Source: JANNFX01 sp040080075 (GTDB lineage Bacteria; Pseudomonadota; Alphaproteobacteria; Rhizobiales; Hyphomicrobiaceae). Taken from it: a stretch of 20,701 bases of DNA. A program made the position numbers and the translations under genes. The notes beneath the pieces were generated by a model. It was not told the origin of the DNA. It made no database searches and saw only the letters and a list, made by a program, of their open reading frames with translations. Below, piece by piece: positions 1 to 8,422 of this stretch. The DNA lies in assembly GCA_040080075.1 (NCBI GenBank), contig JBEBJD010000242.1, positions 1-20,701 on the forward strand, written 5' to 3'. Position 1 is the stretch's first letter; each line of letters opens with the position of its first letter.

Positions 1-348
1 CGCGAGCGCCAAGGCCTCGGCCAAATCCTCGTCGAGCCGCAGCTGGCGCGCGATGGTGCGCGCGATTTGCGCCACTTCCAGGCTGTGCGTCAGGCGCGTA
101 CGGTAATGGTCTCCCTCGTGGAAGAGGAACACCTGGGTTTTGTGGGTTAGCCGTCTGAAGGCCGTCGAATGCAAAATGCGATCGCGATCGCGCTGAAACG
201 GGCTCCGGGTTGGGCACTCGCGCTCGGGATGCAGCCTGCCGAGGCTTGGAATGGCGCTCGCGGCATAGTTTGCGGGCGCGCGCTGCCCTGGGGCGAGGTC
301 TTCGCCAAAAGTCCGGGTTATGGTCAAATTGGTCTCGGGATGGTTCAT
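1..348 (-). CDS. dgt: Deoxyguanosinetriphosphate triphosphohydrolase-like protein, 5' part
   Basis: This is the N-terminal 116 codons of a dGTPase-like HD-domain enzyme; the rest lies beyond position 1. The family hydrolyses dGTP or other dNTPs to the nucleoside and triphosphate and so helps control dNTP pools in the cytoplasm. Visible landmarks are GRLHPE followed by FQRDRDRILHSTAFRRL (about residues 37-65), then KTQVFLFHEGDHYRTRLTHS, whose RLTHS histidine is the first metal-binding residue of the HD domain. I chose the ATG at 348 because the protein runs directly into the conserved block and a purine-rich GAAGA lies upstream. It is divergent from the Fe-S carrier gene across about 208 bases. 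The family assignment is firm; the exact start is less so. Confidence 0.88.
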   Translation of the reverse strand, partial: MNHPETNLTITRTFGEDLAPGQRAPANYAASAIPSLGRLHPERECPTRSPFQRDRDRILHSTAFRRLTHKTQVFLFHEGDHYRTRLTHSLEVAQIARTIARQLRLDEDLAEALALA

Positions 349-430
349 TTGAAATCTGATCTTCGAGCTGTTTTGTGAGCGGAACCGCAGATTTGGCGGT
401 CTGCACACCAGCATTGCGCCGGTTAGGTGG

Positions 431-458
431 TTGAATGGGCGCGCGATTCTCCTATGTA
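431..458 (+). promoter_or_regulatory. Candidate sigma-70 promoter for the Fe-S carrier gene
   Basis: TTGAAT at 431-436 and TATGTA at 453-458 are separated by 16 bases, about 100 bases upstream of the carrier start at 557. The spacing is acceptable but the hexamers are only moderate matches. It lies in the dgt/carrier divergent region and is the best plus-strand candidate I can see there. I saw no clear iron-responsive operator. Confidence 0.3.
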
Positions 459-556
459 GTGTAGACTAGCACAGACGCTTGCGCGGGAAGCTGAAACAAT
501 CTCAGCCCCGGCACCCGGGGCGAACAGCGCGCTGGCGCGCAAGACAAAGGTTTACC

Positions 557-889
557 ATGGCCGAAACCACCGTTTCTCTGACCGAACGCGCCGCCCGCCG
601 CATCAACGAAATCGCTTCGAGCGATGCCACGGCTGCGGTGCTGCGCATATCCGTCGAAGGCGGCGGCTGCTCGGGCTTCAGCTACAAATTTAACTTGGCC
701 AGAGCTGCAGAGGCCGATGACTTTGTCGTCGAGAAAGCTGGCGCGAAAGTACTCATTGACCCGGTCTCGCTCGAATACATGGCCGGGGCCGAGATCGATT
801 TCGTCGATGATCTGATGGGTGCATCGTTCAAGATCCAGAACCCCAATGCCACATCGTCGTGCGGCTGCGGCACCAGCTTCTCTCTGTAA
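557..889 (+). CDS. erpA: A-type iron-sulfur carrier (HesB/IscA/ErpA family)
   Basis: A 110-residue cytoplasmic protein of the A-type carrier family, which transfers Fe-S clusters to target apoproteins. The three family cysteines are present: C38 in GGGCSGFSY, and C102 and C104 in the C-terminal SCGCGTSF motif. Length matches the usual 105-120 residues. The ATG at 557 is chosen over an upstream in-frame start because it begins at the conserved fold and has GACAAAGG a few bases upstream. The xth gene starts three bases after the stop, so the two are probably co-transcribed. ErpA, IscA and SufA are hard to tell apart by sequence alone; the lack of suf or isc genes nearby favours a stand-alone ErpA-like carrier, so the symbol is tentative. 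Confidence 0.85.
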   Translation: MAETTVSLTERAARRINEIASSDATAAVLRISVEGGGCSGFSYKFNLARAAEADDFVVEKAGAKVLIDPVSLEYMAGAEIDFVDDLMGASFKIQNPNATSSCGCGTSFSL

Positions 890-891
890 TC

Positions 892-1680
892 ATGAAAATC
901 GTCACCTGGAACATCAACGGGGTGAAGGCTCGACTCGAAGGCCTGAGCACCTATTTGCGCGAAGCCTCACCCGATGTTTTGTGCCTGCAAGAAATCAAGA
1001 ACATCGATGATGGTTTTCCTGTCTCCGTGTTCGAAGACACAGGATACCAAATTGAAACGCATGGACAGAAAGGCTTCAACGGCGTCGCGATCGCCTCTAA
1101 GTTTCCGCTCGAAGACGTTTCACGCCGTCTACCCGGGGACGATGCGGATGAGCAGTCGCGCTACATTGAAGCCACGATTTCACTGCCGGGCGGAGCGGTC
1201 CGCATCGCATCTCTCTATCTCCCCAACGGCAATCCGATCGGAACCGACAAGTTCACTTACAAACTGGCTTGGATGGCGCGCCTGACTTCGCGTGCCAAAG
1301 TGTTGCTGGACGATGAAATGCCGGTCGTACTGGCGGGAGACTTCAACGTGATCCCCGAGCCTGCCGATGCCAAGCGCCCTGCTGCTTGGACAGGTGACGC
1401 ACTGTTTCAGCCGGAGAGCCGTGCCGCGTTCCGCCAAATCATTGGCTTGGGCTACACCGACGCCGTGCGCGCCTGTGAACCCGGTCCCGGCGTCTATTCA
1501 TTCTGGGACTATCAGGCTGGCGCCTGGAACAAAGACGATGGCATCCGCATCGACCATTTACTGTTATCACCACAAGCCGCCGACCGGCTGTCATCGGCGG
1601 GCGTAGACCGGCAAACGCGCGGCTGGGACAAGCCCTCGGACCACGCGCCAGCCTGGATTGAACTGGATTTGGAGGCGTAA
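892..1680 (+). CDS. xth: Exodeoxyribonuclease III
   Basis: A 262-residue exonuclease III of the endonuclease/exonuclease/phosphatase fold. It acts in base-excision repair as AP endonuclease and 3'-5' exonuclease. All catalytic landmarks are visible: N7 in TWNING, E34 in LQEIKN, Y109 in SLYLPNG, D150 and N152 in AGDFNV, D221-H222 in RIDHLL, and the D250-H251 pair in SDHAP. Length is normal for the family. The ATG at 892 is used because the protein then starts with the canonical MKIVTWN; a start 11 codons upstream would overlap the carrier gene and add unrelated residues. The two-base gap after the carrier stop suggests one transcript and possibly translational coupling. It converges with the ExoR-like gene. 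Confidence 0.93.
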   Translation: MKIVTWNINGVKARLEGLSTYLREASPDVLCLQEIKNIDDGFPVSVFEDTGYQIETHGQKGFNGVAIASKFPLEDVSRRLPGDDADEQSRYIEATISLPGGAVRIASLYLPNGNPIGTDKFTYKLAWMARLTSRAKVLLDDEMPVVLAGDFNVIPEPADAKRPAAWTGDALFQPESRAAFRQIIGLGYTDAVRACEPGPGVYSFWDYQAGAWNKDDGIRIDHLLLSPQAADRLSSAGVDRQTRGWDKPSDHAPAWIELDLEA

Positions 1681-1702
1681 AACGCGCCTCATGCAGCAGT
1701 GC

Positions 1703-2779
1703 TTACCGATCGCCGCGTGGGGCTTCGGGTTGCGTGGGTGCAAATCCCGCACCGACGTCACGCAAGGTGCCGCCACCACTAGCCGCACCAAGTGAAAATG
1801 CCGGCCGCGACGCGCCCAAGGGCGGTGAAGGGCTCTCGCCTGCTTGCTGTTCCGTGCCTTGTTGCGGCACTACAGTAGCCTCGATCTGATCGACGGGGCC
1901 AACCGGCTCGCCGTTCTTGCAAGATCGCACAGGCCCCGCGGGCAACTGCCCCAGATCGCCATGTTCGCCGTCGCTGGCCTTGCGCCCATAGCGATTGCCC
2001 CAGCCCGCAACGATGCCGCTTGCCTGTTTGCGCACGCCCGAAGCCGAACCGCAGAAAATATTCTGATAAATGTCTTCGATCCACAGGCGCTCTTGAGCCG
2101 GTGCATTTTCCTTGGCAACCGAGATCAATGCCAGAGCACGCGCCGGATCGGCCGCCATGAACTTACCCCGCCACAGCAGATCTGCTAGGAAGGCTTGCGC
2201 GCCGGCATGACCCTTCTGAGTCAGCACCGACAGCCAGTGGCGCGCCTTGTGTTCGTTGGCTTCGACGCCCTCACCCTTCAATTCCAGCTTCGCAAGTTCG
2301 AATTGAGCATCTTCGTCGTCGAACATGACGGAGGCGTGGTGCAGATATTCAATCGACCGGCCAAGGTTGGGAACTAGCCCAATCTGCGGCAGTCCGGTGC
2401 GCACATAACCTGCCAAGGCCGTGATCGACCGGCCGACATAGAATGCGCGCGGATCATTGTCGGGATCGATTTCTGCATACTCGTCGACAAGCTTCTGCAA
2501 CAACACATACGCCTTGGCATGGTCCGTATAAGCGCTGGTATTGTCGGAATAGATGCGCGCCAGATAGTAGCTGGCCATGAACTCGTTTTCGCTGGCCGCG
2601 TGCTCTAGGGCCGGGATCGCGATTTCATAGTAGCCGCCTTGATAGGCACTCATACCCTGCTTCAGCGCTTCGCGCGCCGACGAAAATGCGACCGTGCCGG
2701 CATGGCCTGAGCCTGCCCCCGCCGCGAGCGGCGTCAGCACGGCACAGACCGCAATCGCAATCAGCCTAGATATCCGCAT
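1703..2779 (-). CDS. exoR: Periplasmic Sel1/TPR-repeat protein, ExoR-like
   Basis: A 358-residue secreted protein. Residues 1-27 form a signal peptide (positive N-terminus, hydrophobic AVCAVLTPLAA, possible cleavage after AGA or GHA). Residues about 35-240 form helical Sel1/TPR-like repeats. Segments such as GYVRTGLP (124-131), LAKLELKGEGV and KGHAGAQAFLADLL (189-202) resemble rhizobial ExoR, the periplasmic negative regulator of ChvG/ChvI signalling and succinoglycan synthesis. The position beside xth and ilvD fits that reading. From about residue 265 there is a Pro/Gly/Ser-rich tail that rhizobial ExoR, as I recall it, lacks. The ATG overlaps the end of ilvD by 14 bases, so translation is probably coupled. 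Sel1 repeats are common, so orthology rests on recalled motifs and synteny. Confidence 0.62.
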   Translation of the reverse strand: MRISRLIAIAVCAVLTPLAAGAGSGHAGTVAFSSAREALKQGMSAYQGGYYEIAIPALEHAASENEFMASYYLARIYSDNTSAYTDHAKAYVLLQKLVDEYAEIDPDNDPRAFYVGRSITALAGYVRTGLPQIGLVPNLGRSIEYLHHASVMFDDEDAQFELAKLELKGEGVEANEHKARHWLSVLTQKGHAGAQAFLADLLWRGKFMAADPARALALISVAKENAPAQERLWIEDIYQNIFCGSASGVRKQASGIVAGWGNRYGRKASDGEHGDLGQLPAGPVRSCKNGEPVGPVDQIEATVVPQQGTEQQAGESPSPPLGASRPAFSLGAASGGGTLRDVGAGFAPTQPEAPRGDR

Positions 2780-4490
2780 AGCATTGCACTTCCGCTTTTC
2801 CGCCAGCGTGGGTCACGGCACCGAACCGCGCCGGACCAACCTGGTCAGCAAATTTTCTGATCGCCCCGGTGGTGTAGAGATTGGCTGGGGCCTTCCAAGT
2901 CTTGCGCCGCCGTTCAAGTTCAGCCGCATCGACTTCGAGATCGATGGTGCCCTTGTTGGCGTCGATTGCAATAATGTCGCCGTTCTGAATAAGCCCAATC
3001 GGTCCACCAACTGCCGCTTCGGGGCCGACATGGCCGATGCAAAAGCCGCGCGTGGCACCGGAAAAACGGCCGTCTGTGATAAGGGCTACCTTGTCGCCAG
3101 CGCCTTGACCGTAGAGTGCGGCCGTCGTCGACAACATCTCGCGCATGCCAGGCCCGCCTTTGGGACCCTCGTAGCGGATGACCAGAACTTCACCGTCTTT
3201 GTAGTCGCGCGCTGAGACAGCCTTGAAGGCGTCCTCTTCGCAATCGAACACGCGCGCGGGTCCGCGGAATTCCAGTTTCTTCATACCGGCCACTTTTACG
3301 ATCGCCCCCTCTGGCGCGAGCGAACCTTTCAATCCGACCACGCCGCCTGTCGGCGATATAGGTTTGGAAACCGGATAAACAACCTTCTGATTCGTATTGA
3401 ACTTCACGTCTTCGAGATTCTGCGCAATGGTCTTGCCCGTGACGGTTAGACAGTCGCCATGCAAGTAGCCGCCTTCGAGCAGCGCCTTCATGATTTGTGG
3501 CACGCCGCCAATATCGAAGACGTCTTTGGCCACGAACTGGCCACCGGGTTTGAGGTCGGCGATGTAGGGTGTGCGCTTAAAGATTGCAGCGACATCGAAG
3601 AGGTCGAAGTCGAGGCCGATTTCGTGCGCCATGGCCGGCAAATGCAGGGCCGCATTGGTTGAGCCGCCGGTAGCCGCCACAATGGTGGCTGCATTTTCGA
3701 AGGCTTTCATAGTGCAGATGTGGCGCGGACGGATGCCATCGGCAAGTAGGCGCATGACAGCACGACCACTGTCGGCCGCGTAGTGATCGCGCGAGAGGTC
3801 GGGCGCGGGCGCGCCAGCCGAACCCGGCAAGGCAAGGCCGATGGCTTCCGACACGCAAGCCATGGTATTGGCCGTGAATTGCCCGCCGCACGAGCCCGCA
3901 GAAGGGCACGCATGGGATTCAAGATCGTGCAGTTCTTCGTCGCTCATGCGCCCGGCCGAGTGCATGCCGACACCTTCGAAGACATCGACGACCGTGACAT
4001 CGCGGCCCTTGTAGCGGCCTGGCAGGATTGACCCGCCGTACAAGAACACTGACGGCACGTTGAGGCGCAGCATCGACATCATGATGCCGGGCAGAGACTT
4101 GTCGCAACCTGCAATGCCGACAAGCGCGTCATAGCAATGACCGCGCATGGTGAGTTCGATGGAATCGGCAATCACTTCGCGCGAAACAAGCGACGACTTC
4201 ATCCCCTGGTGACCCATGGCGATGCCATCGGTGACCGTGATGGTGCAGAATTCGCGTGGCGTACCGCCAGCCGCATCGACGCCCTTCTTGGCGGATTGTG
4301 CTTGGCGCATGAGCGAAATATTGCAAGGAGCTGCTTCATTCCAACAACTCGCCACTCCGACAAACGGACGGTTGATCTGCTCTTCCGTCAACCCCATTGC
4401 ATAATAATATGACCGATGCGGCGCACGCGCGGCCCCTTGGGTCACGTGACGGCTGGGTAACTTCGATTTGTCGAACGTCTTGGCGTCCAT
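2766..4490 (-). CDS. ilvD: Dihydroxy-acid dehydratase
   Basis: A 574-residue dihydroxy-acid dehydratase, which converts 2,3-dihydroxy-3-methylbutanoate and its methylpentanoate homologue to the 2-oxo acids of valine and isoleucine synthesis. Putative Fe-S cysteines are C56 (APCN), C129 (GCDKSLPG) and C201 (GSCGGQFTANTM), spaced as in the IlvD/Edd family. GGSTNAALHLPA, GPKGGPGMREM and LITDGRFSGATRG are also typical. The ATG at 4490 gives the start MDAKTFDKSKLPS; an upstream in-frame start would add 21 Lys/Arg/Asn-rich residues with no family likeness. AAAGAGAAA precedes the chosen start. The stop is nested within the ExoR-like gene start, so the pair forms an operon. I saw no convincing attenuator. 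Confidence 0.95.
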   Translation of the reverse strand: MDAKTFDKSKLPSRHVTQGAARAPHRSYYYAMGLTEEQINRPFVGVASCWNEAAPCNISLMRQAQSAKKGVDAAGGTPREFCTITVTDGIAMGHQGMKSSLVSREVIADSIELTMRGHCYDALVGIAGCDKSLPGIMMSMLRLNVPSVFLYGGSILPGRYKGRDVTVVDVFEGVGMHSAGRMSDEELHDLESHACPSAGSCGGQFTANTMACVSEAIGLALPGSAGAPAPDLSRDHYAADSGRAVMRLLADGIRPRHICTMKAFENAATIVAATGGSTNAALHLPAMAHEIGLDFDLFDVAAIFKRTPYIADLKPGGQFVAKDVFDIGGVPQIMKALLEGGYLHGDCLTVTGKTIAQNLEDVKFNTNQKVVYPVSKPISPTGGVVGLKGSLAPEGAIVKVAGMKKLEFRGPARVFDCEEDAFKAVSARDYKDGEVLVIRYEGPKGGPGMREMLSTTAALYGQGAGDKVALITDGRFSGATRGFCIGHVGPEAAVGGPIGLIQNGDIIAIDANKGTIDLEVDAAELERRRKTWKAPANLYTTGAIRKFADQVGPARFGAVTHAGGKAEVQCYADI

Positions 4491-5053
4491 TGTCGTGATT
4501 TCTCTTTGGCGTTTTTGGTTGGCGTTTCTTGACGTTGGCTTTGACCACAACACGCCACAACGCCACCCATACCGGCTAAAGCCGGCCCGGGGTCACGTCA
4601 GGACACATTGATTCCAGCCTATCGTTGCGTCCCGTTTGTGGCTCAAAAGAGGCATATTTTTGAGTGTCTTGTTGCGGTTAAGCAACAATTAACATCTGCG
4701 TTGACCTCCAAGGATTCTGATGCCGCATTAGTATCCTTCGCGCCACATCGCGCGGCACCATGTCGAAGGTTGCGACATGCAAGCGACCTCATAGGAGGGG
4801 ACTTCGACGGCCCGAAGGCCCAAAGCAGGCGAGTTGAAGGTTTGTTGGGCATATTGTGGGGCACGCCTACTGCAATGCCCGGAGGGCGCCTTGGCGCAAT
4901 GCCCGGTGGGCATGCATTTGCCATGGTAGTACTGGACGGTAGGTGTTCCTCGGGGAACACGGCCTCGGCAACGATCCGTGCAACGGTCTTTCGTTCCATT
5001 TTACAATAGATCGCCTAAACTGGGCACCAATCGTCCGTTCCAAGAGATCCACC
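4491..5053. other. Long intergenic region between ilvD and the DUF898 gene
   Basis: No convincing gene lies here; ORFs over it on both strands have atypical composition and no recognisable family. It holds several small structures: a CCGGCT/AGCCGG hairpin (about 4572-4585), a GTTGC/GCAAC dyad (4671-4686), an isolated strong Shine-Dalgarno-like AGGAGG (4793-4798) with no good start after it, an 11-base direct repeat GCAATGCCCGG (4872-4882 and 4896-4906) and an 18-base dyad (4943-4960). TACAAT at 5002-5007 could be a -10 element for the DUF898 gene, but no good -35 pairs with it. The region must carry the two divergent promoters; a small RNA cannot be excluded. Confidence 0.5.
4943..4960. promoter_or_regulatory. 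Perfect 7-base dyad, candidate operator
   Basis: GTGTTCC (4943-4949) and GGAACAC (4954-4960) form a perfect inverted repeat with a 4-base centre, about 95 bases upstream of the DUF898 start and just upstream of a possible -10 element. It could be an operator for the membrane/protease cluster or a short RNA hairpin. No T-run follows, so an intrinsic terminator is unlikely. I do not recognise the regulator. Confidence 0.3.
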
Positions 5054-6319
5054 ATGCTCGACCAAGACCTGACCACCCCGCCCAAATCAATGGCTGAGCG
5101 GTCGGCGTTACATATGTCATGGCTGCAGCCACCCGGACTTCTGGCCCTCTCGGCGACCAATTTCATCCTGCGCTTCTTGACCCTCGGGATCTATTCATTC
5201 TGGGGGAAGACCGAAGTCCGCAAACGCATCTGGTCGGCCATCCGCATCGAAGGAGAGCCGCTGCACTATACAGGTACCGGCAAAGAGCTGTTCTTGGGCT
5301 TCCTCGTCATATTCGGATTGATCCTGCTCCCTATCACTTTAACCACCTTCGGGTTGGCCATGTATTTTGGGCCGGAATCGCCCGCCAACACGATCTTTTC
5401 GCTACTCATGTATCCAGTCATTTTCATACTTATTGGCATTGGCACCTACCGTGCCCAGCGCTACCGCCTGACGCGCACCCACTGGCGCGGCATCCGCGGC
5501 GGTCTGGTGGGCAGCGATCTGCAATACGCGTGGACCTATTTCTGGTCGGCGCTCCTGTTGCCCGCGACCCTTGGCTGGATTGCACCCTGGCGCTCGACAG
5601 AGCTGCAAAAAATCCTGACCCGCGATATGCGGTTCGGCGACCGCGCCTTCACCTTCACTGCCAAGCCAGGCCCGCTCTATGGCAGCTTTTCCGTGCTATG
5701 GTTTGCAACGCTCTTCATTGTCATTGCCGCCATCAGCGTTTTGGGGTTCAACGCCGATCTGCCCACGTTCGATCCGGAGGGCATGGCTGAGGGCGAGAAA
5801 GATCCGGTCAAGGCCATCAAGTTTGTCGCGCTTCTTTATGCAGTTCTGATGTTGGCTTTCTTCAGCTACTACGTGCTCTCGGCTTGGTACCGCTCTAAAG
5901 CCATCAATCATTTTGCGGCCCACACACACTTTGAGGGAGCAACCTTCAAGTCAACCGTCACCGGCATCGGGCTCGTGCGCGTTGCCGTTGGCAATTTCTT
6001 GCTCAACGTTTTGGGATGGAGCATCGGTTTGGCCTTGTTTGCAATCCTGGTGACTCCTGTTGCAATGCTAGCCCCGGACGGAACATTTGCCAGTGGAGCC
6101 GAAGGCTTGAAATTTGCGGCAATCACAGTTGGGGTCCTGGTACTCGTCGCTTCCTCGGGATTGTTCGCACCGGTTATTCAAAGCCGGACAATGCGCTACC
6201 TCGTGCAAAATTTGAGCATCGACGGCACCGTGCCATTAGGCGATATTGCCCAAGGCGAAGCTCAAAAATTGACTCGCGGCGAAGGCTTGGCACAGGCGTT
6301 TGACATCGATGGTTTCTGA
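5054..6319 (+). CDS. DUF898 (YjgN-family) integral membrane protein
   Basis: A 421-residue polytopic inner-membrane protein of the DUF898/YjgN family, whose function is not established. The family signature region is at the N-terminus: NFILRFLTLGIYSFWGKTEVRKRIW, split here as LTLGIYSFWGKTEVRK with RKRIW following, at about residues 35-60. At least six hydrophobic segments follow. Further family-like blocks include YRAQRYRLTRTHWRGIRGG and YRSKAINHFAAHTHFEG. The ATG at 5054 is preferred because the signature begins soon after it and AAGAGAT lies upstream; an earlier in-frame start at 4943 would pass through the dyad. Its 3' end overlaps the M48 peptidase start by 11 bases, so the two are probably translated together and may work together at the membrane. 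Confidence 0.85.
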   Translation: MLDQDLTTPPKSMAERSALHMSWLQPPGLLALSATNFILRFLTLGIYSFWGKTEVRKRIWSAIRIEGEPLHYTGTGKELFLGFLVIFGLILLPITLTTFGLAMYFGPESPANTIFSLLMYPVIFILIGIGTYRAQRYRLTRTHWRGIRGGLVGSDLQYAWTYFWSALLLPATLGWIAPWRSTELQKILTRDMRFGDRAFTFTAKPGPLYGSFSVLWFATLFIVIAAISVLGFNADLPTFDPEGMAEGEKDPVKAIKFVALLYAVLMLAFFSYYVLSAWYRSKAINHFAAHTHFEGATFKSTVTGIGLVRVAVGNFLLNVLGWSIGLALFAILVTPVAMLAPDGTFASGAEGLKFAAITVGVLVLVASSGLFAPVIQSRTMRYLVQNLSIDGTVPLGDIAQGEAQKLTRGEGLAQAFDIDGF

Positions 6320-7556
6320 CCCAGGCGCAAACGCGAACTTTTACGGCCGGTACAGCGACGGCAAAACCGCGGCCGCGACCGATGCTGAATTGAAACTTGG
6401 ATCCAAGGGCATTGAGATCAAGCTGCCCTCGCAGATCATGCCCCTGGTGTGGCCCTACGAAAGCCTGAGTACCGCCGAACCGATCAGCGAATATGCCATC
6501 GACGCGCTGCTCTCGAGCACAGCCGCGCCCGGAGCCACACTATTTGCAACGGAAGGCACTTTTGCACGCCGCTTGGCGGGCAAGGCCCCGCAACTGACAG
6601 CGAAAGCCCAGCGCTGGAAGCACGCCAGGCCATGGATTGCGGCGTCGGCTTTGGTCTGTGTCATCGGGCTTGCGATTTCCATATTCGATCTGTCGCCCTC
6701 GCACGCCATTGCCACTCTGCTTCCCGATAAGGCACGGGCTAAACTGGGCAGTCATGTCATAGCATCCATGACTGGCGAGCGGCGTGTGTGCGACGACGCA
6801 CGCGGCTTGGCAGCCCTCAAACGACTGACGGAAAAACTTTCCAAAGCCTCGGGCAGCCCGGCCAGTTTTCAAGTTACTGTTGTCGACTGGGGACTTCTCA
6901 ATGCCTTTGCGGTGCCGGGCGAGCGCATTATCACCACACGCAAGCTGATCGCCAAAGCCGAAGGCCCCGATGAAGTCGCAGGCGTTCTGGCACACGAAAT
7001 CGGCCACGGTCTTGAGATGCATCCCGAGACCGGCATTGTGCGGGCTATCGGGCTATCGGCCGCCATCGAATTGATGCTTGGCGGCTCTGGGGGAACGCTG
7101 GCCAACATCGGCGCGGCGCTGGCGCAATTGTCTTACTCACGCGACGCCGAACGCGAGGCTGATGACCATGCTCTCCGCCTGATGAAGAATGCCGGCATTG
7201 CGCCACAAGGCTTTGCCGCCTTCTTCAAGCGGATGAAAAAAGAAGAAATCGACTTCGGCGGCGATGGCACCCGCAAAGCCATTGATATGGTGAGCACGCA
7301 TCCCAATACAGATGAGCGCATCGCCAAAATCGACCGTCAGGTGGCGTACCCTACCAAACCGAGCCTCTCGGATGAAGATTGGAAGGCATTGCAGGGCATT
7401 TGCGGTCCGGCCAAACCCGGCAGCGATGAAGATAGCGATGGCCAGGATGATGCCACAGCGCCCGATCCTACTCCCGGTCGCAAAGATCCATCTAAGAAGG
7501 ATGCACCGGGCAAGGACAACAAGCCGGTCAAGCCCAAACCTGGCCGCGACATCTGA
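6309..7556 (+). CDS. Membrane-anchored M48-family zinc metallopeptidase
   Basis: A 415-residue protein with a cytoplasmic N-terminal part (about 1-105), one membrane segment (about 108-126, WIAASALVCVIGLAISIF) and a peptidase M48 domain (about 150-345). The zinc site is HEIGH at 229-233, with the third ligand probably E281 in the SRDAEREADDHA motif. The C-terminus after about 365 is a charged Asp/Lys/Pro tail, likely disordered. M48 enzymes of this type (BepA/LoiP-like) handle envelope protein quality control; the substrate here is unknown. The ATG at 6309 is chosen; a TTG nine bases upstream is an alternative. The start overlaps the DUF898 stop by 11 bases. The peptidase domain should face the periplasm if the N-terminus is cytoplasmic, which is an inference from the single membrane segment. 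Confidence 0.88.
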   Translation: MVSDPGANANFYGRYSDGKTAAATDAELKLGSKGIEIKLPSQIMPLVWPYESLSTAEPISEYAIDALLSSTAAPGATLFATEGTFARRLAGKAPQLTAKAQRWKHARPWIAASALVCVIGLAISIFDLSPSHAIATLLPDKARAKLGSHVIASMTGERRVCDDARGLAALKRLTEKLSKASGSPASFQVTVVDWGLLNAFAVPGERIITTRKLIAKAEGPDEVAGVLAHEIGHGLEMHPETGIVRAIGLSAAIELMLGGSGGTLANIGAALAQLSYSRDAEREADDHALRLMKNAGIAPQGFAAFFKRMKKEEIDFGGDGTRKAIDMVSTHPNTDERIAKIDRQVAYPTKPSLSDEDWKALQGICGPAKPGSDEDSDGQDDATAPDPTPGRKDPSKKDAPGKDNKPVKPKPGRDI

Positions 7557-7742
7557 TTTTGCATCAACCGTAGCAGCACCTGTGCGGCTTTCACGCAGGA
7601 AAAGGAACGAGCTGCCACAGTCAGGCCAGAAGTTGGCCGCAATGCCCTGGCGTTGTCGATGAATGGCCATTCAGGGAACTTTGCACCGAAGTAATCCTCG
7701 AACCGGCCGCAACTTAAAAACTGGCACCCCGTACGAGTGAGC

Positions 7743-8363
7743 ATGCGCCTACGAACTCCCATCCTCGGATTATTTTTTGTGATTGCCGTTGTGGCGGCTT
7801 ATGTGGCCGTGCCGTTTTGGACGGCCTGGTCGATCCGCGAAGCCATCAAGTCAGGCGACAGCGCCTATCTCTCACGCAAGATCGATTTTGCCGGGGTGCG
7901 CCAAACGTTGCGCCCCTCCCTGGCCCAGGCCGCCTTCGATATCCCCGATCCCGGCGCTGCGGAACCGGCACCCAAACCGGGGATTTGGAAACGCATCAAG
8001 GCCTATTGGGGAAAAAGTGCGATCGACCGTTTTGTCGACAGCTATGTGACGCCGGAAGGCCTGCCCAAGATGTTTCAATGGCGCAAGAGCTACCGCGAGG
8101 TGACGGGAACCGTTGAGTCCAGCGCACAGTCCACCCCATTCACTGCCCGCTTTGCCAAATTCTGGTCGCGCCTCAAACGCGCCGAGTTCAAATCATTGAC
8201 GGCATTCGAGATCGAATTGCGCGATCAATATGATACCGGCCGCTCGCACGTCGGATTGCTCGAACTTACCGGCCTTGAATGGAAGCTCACCGAATTGCGC
8301 GTGCGCATGGCGTCGGCTGGCCCTGTGCTGGAGAGCAACGTCTCCCTCGCCACCGACCGTTAA
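7743..8363 (+). CDS. DUF2939 family membrane-anchored protein
   Basis: A 206-residue protein with an N-terminal membrane anchor or uncleaved signal (about residues 7-27, LGLFFVIAVVAAYVAVPFWTA). The region after it resembles the DUF2939 family: WSIREAIKSGDSAYLSRKIDF then VRQTLRPSLAQ, split here as AIKSGDSAYLSRKIDF and VRQTLRPSL. A second basic block (IWKRIKAYWGKSAIDRFVD) and FQWRKSYREVTG follow. No enzyme motif is visible and the function is unknown. The ATG at 7743 is used; GTG at 7737 is in frame and equally possible, since neither has a strong ribosome-binding site. It lies 186 bases downstream of the M48 gene on the same strand and may be part of that cluster. It converges with engB. Confidence 0.75.
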   Translation: MRLRTPILGLFFVIAVVAAYVAVPFWTAWSIREAIKSGDSAYLSRKIDFAGVRQTLRPSLAQAAFDIPDPGAAEPAPKPGIWKRIKAYWGKSAIDRFVDSYVTPEGLPKMFQWRKSYREVTGTVESSAQSTPFTARFAKFWSRLKRAEFKSLTAFEIELRDQYDTGRSHVGLLELTGLEWKLTELRVRMASAGPVLESNVSLATDR

Positions 8364-8422
8364 AATACGGCACAGGCCGTCGGCTCTCAAAAACCCACGT
8401 CACGGCTCAATTGCCTTCAGTG

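Noticed and set aside
4336..4566. Minus-strand ORF starting near 4566 with three Val codons, upstream of ilvD: possible attenuation leader peptide
   Set aside because: It starts with GTG without a clear ribosome-binding site, runs on deep into ilvD in another frame, and no terminator/antiterminator pair is visible before the ilvD start.
4608..5009. ORFs on both strands in the ilvD/DUF898 intergenic region
   Set aside because: Their composition is atypical, no family is recognisable, and they cross the repeats and dyad; they look like chance frames in GC-rich DNA.
7137..7670. Minus-strand ORF of 177 codons opposite the M48 3' end
   Set aside because: It is mostly antisense to the clearly coding M48 domain, and its translation shows no family features.
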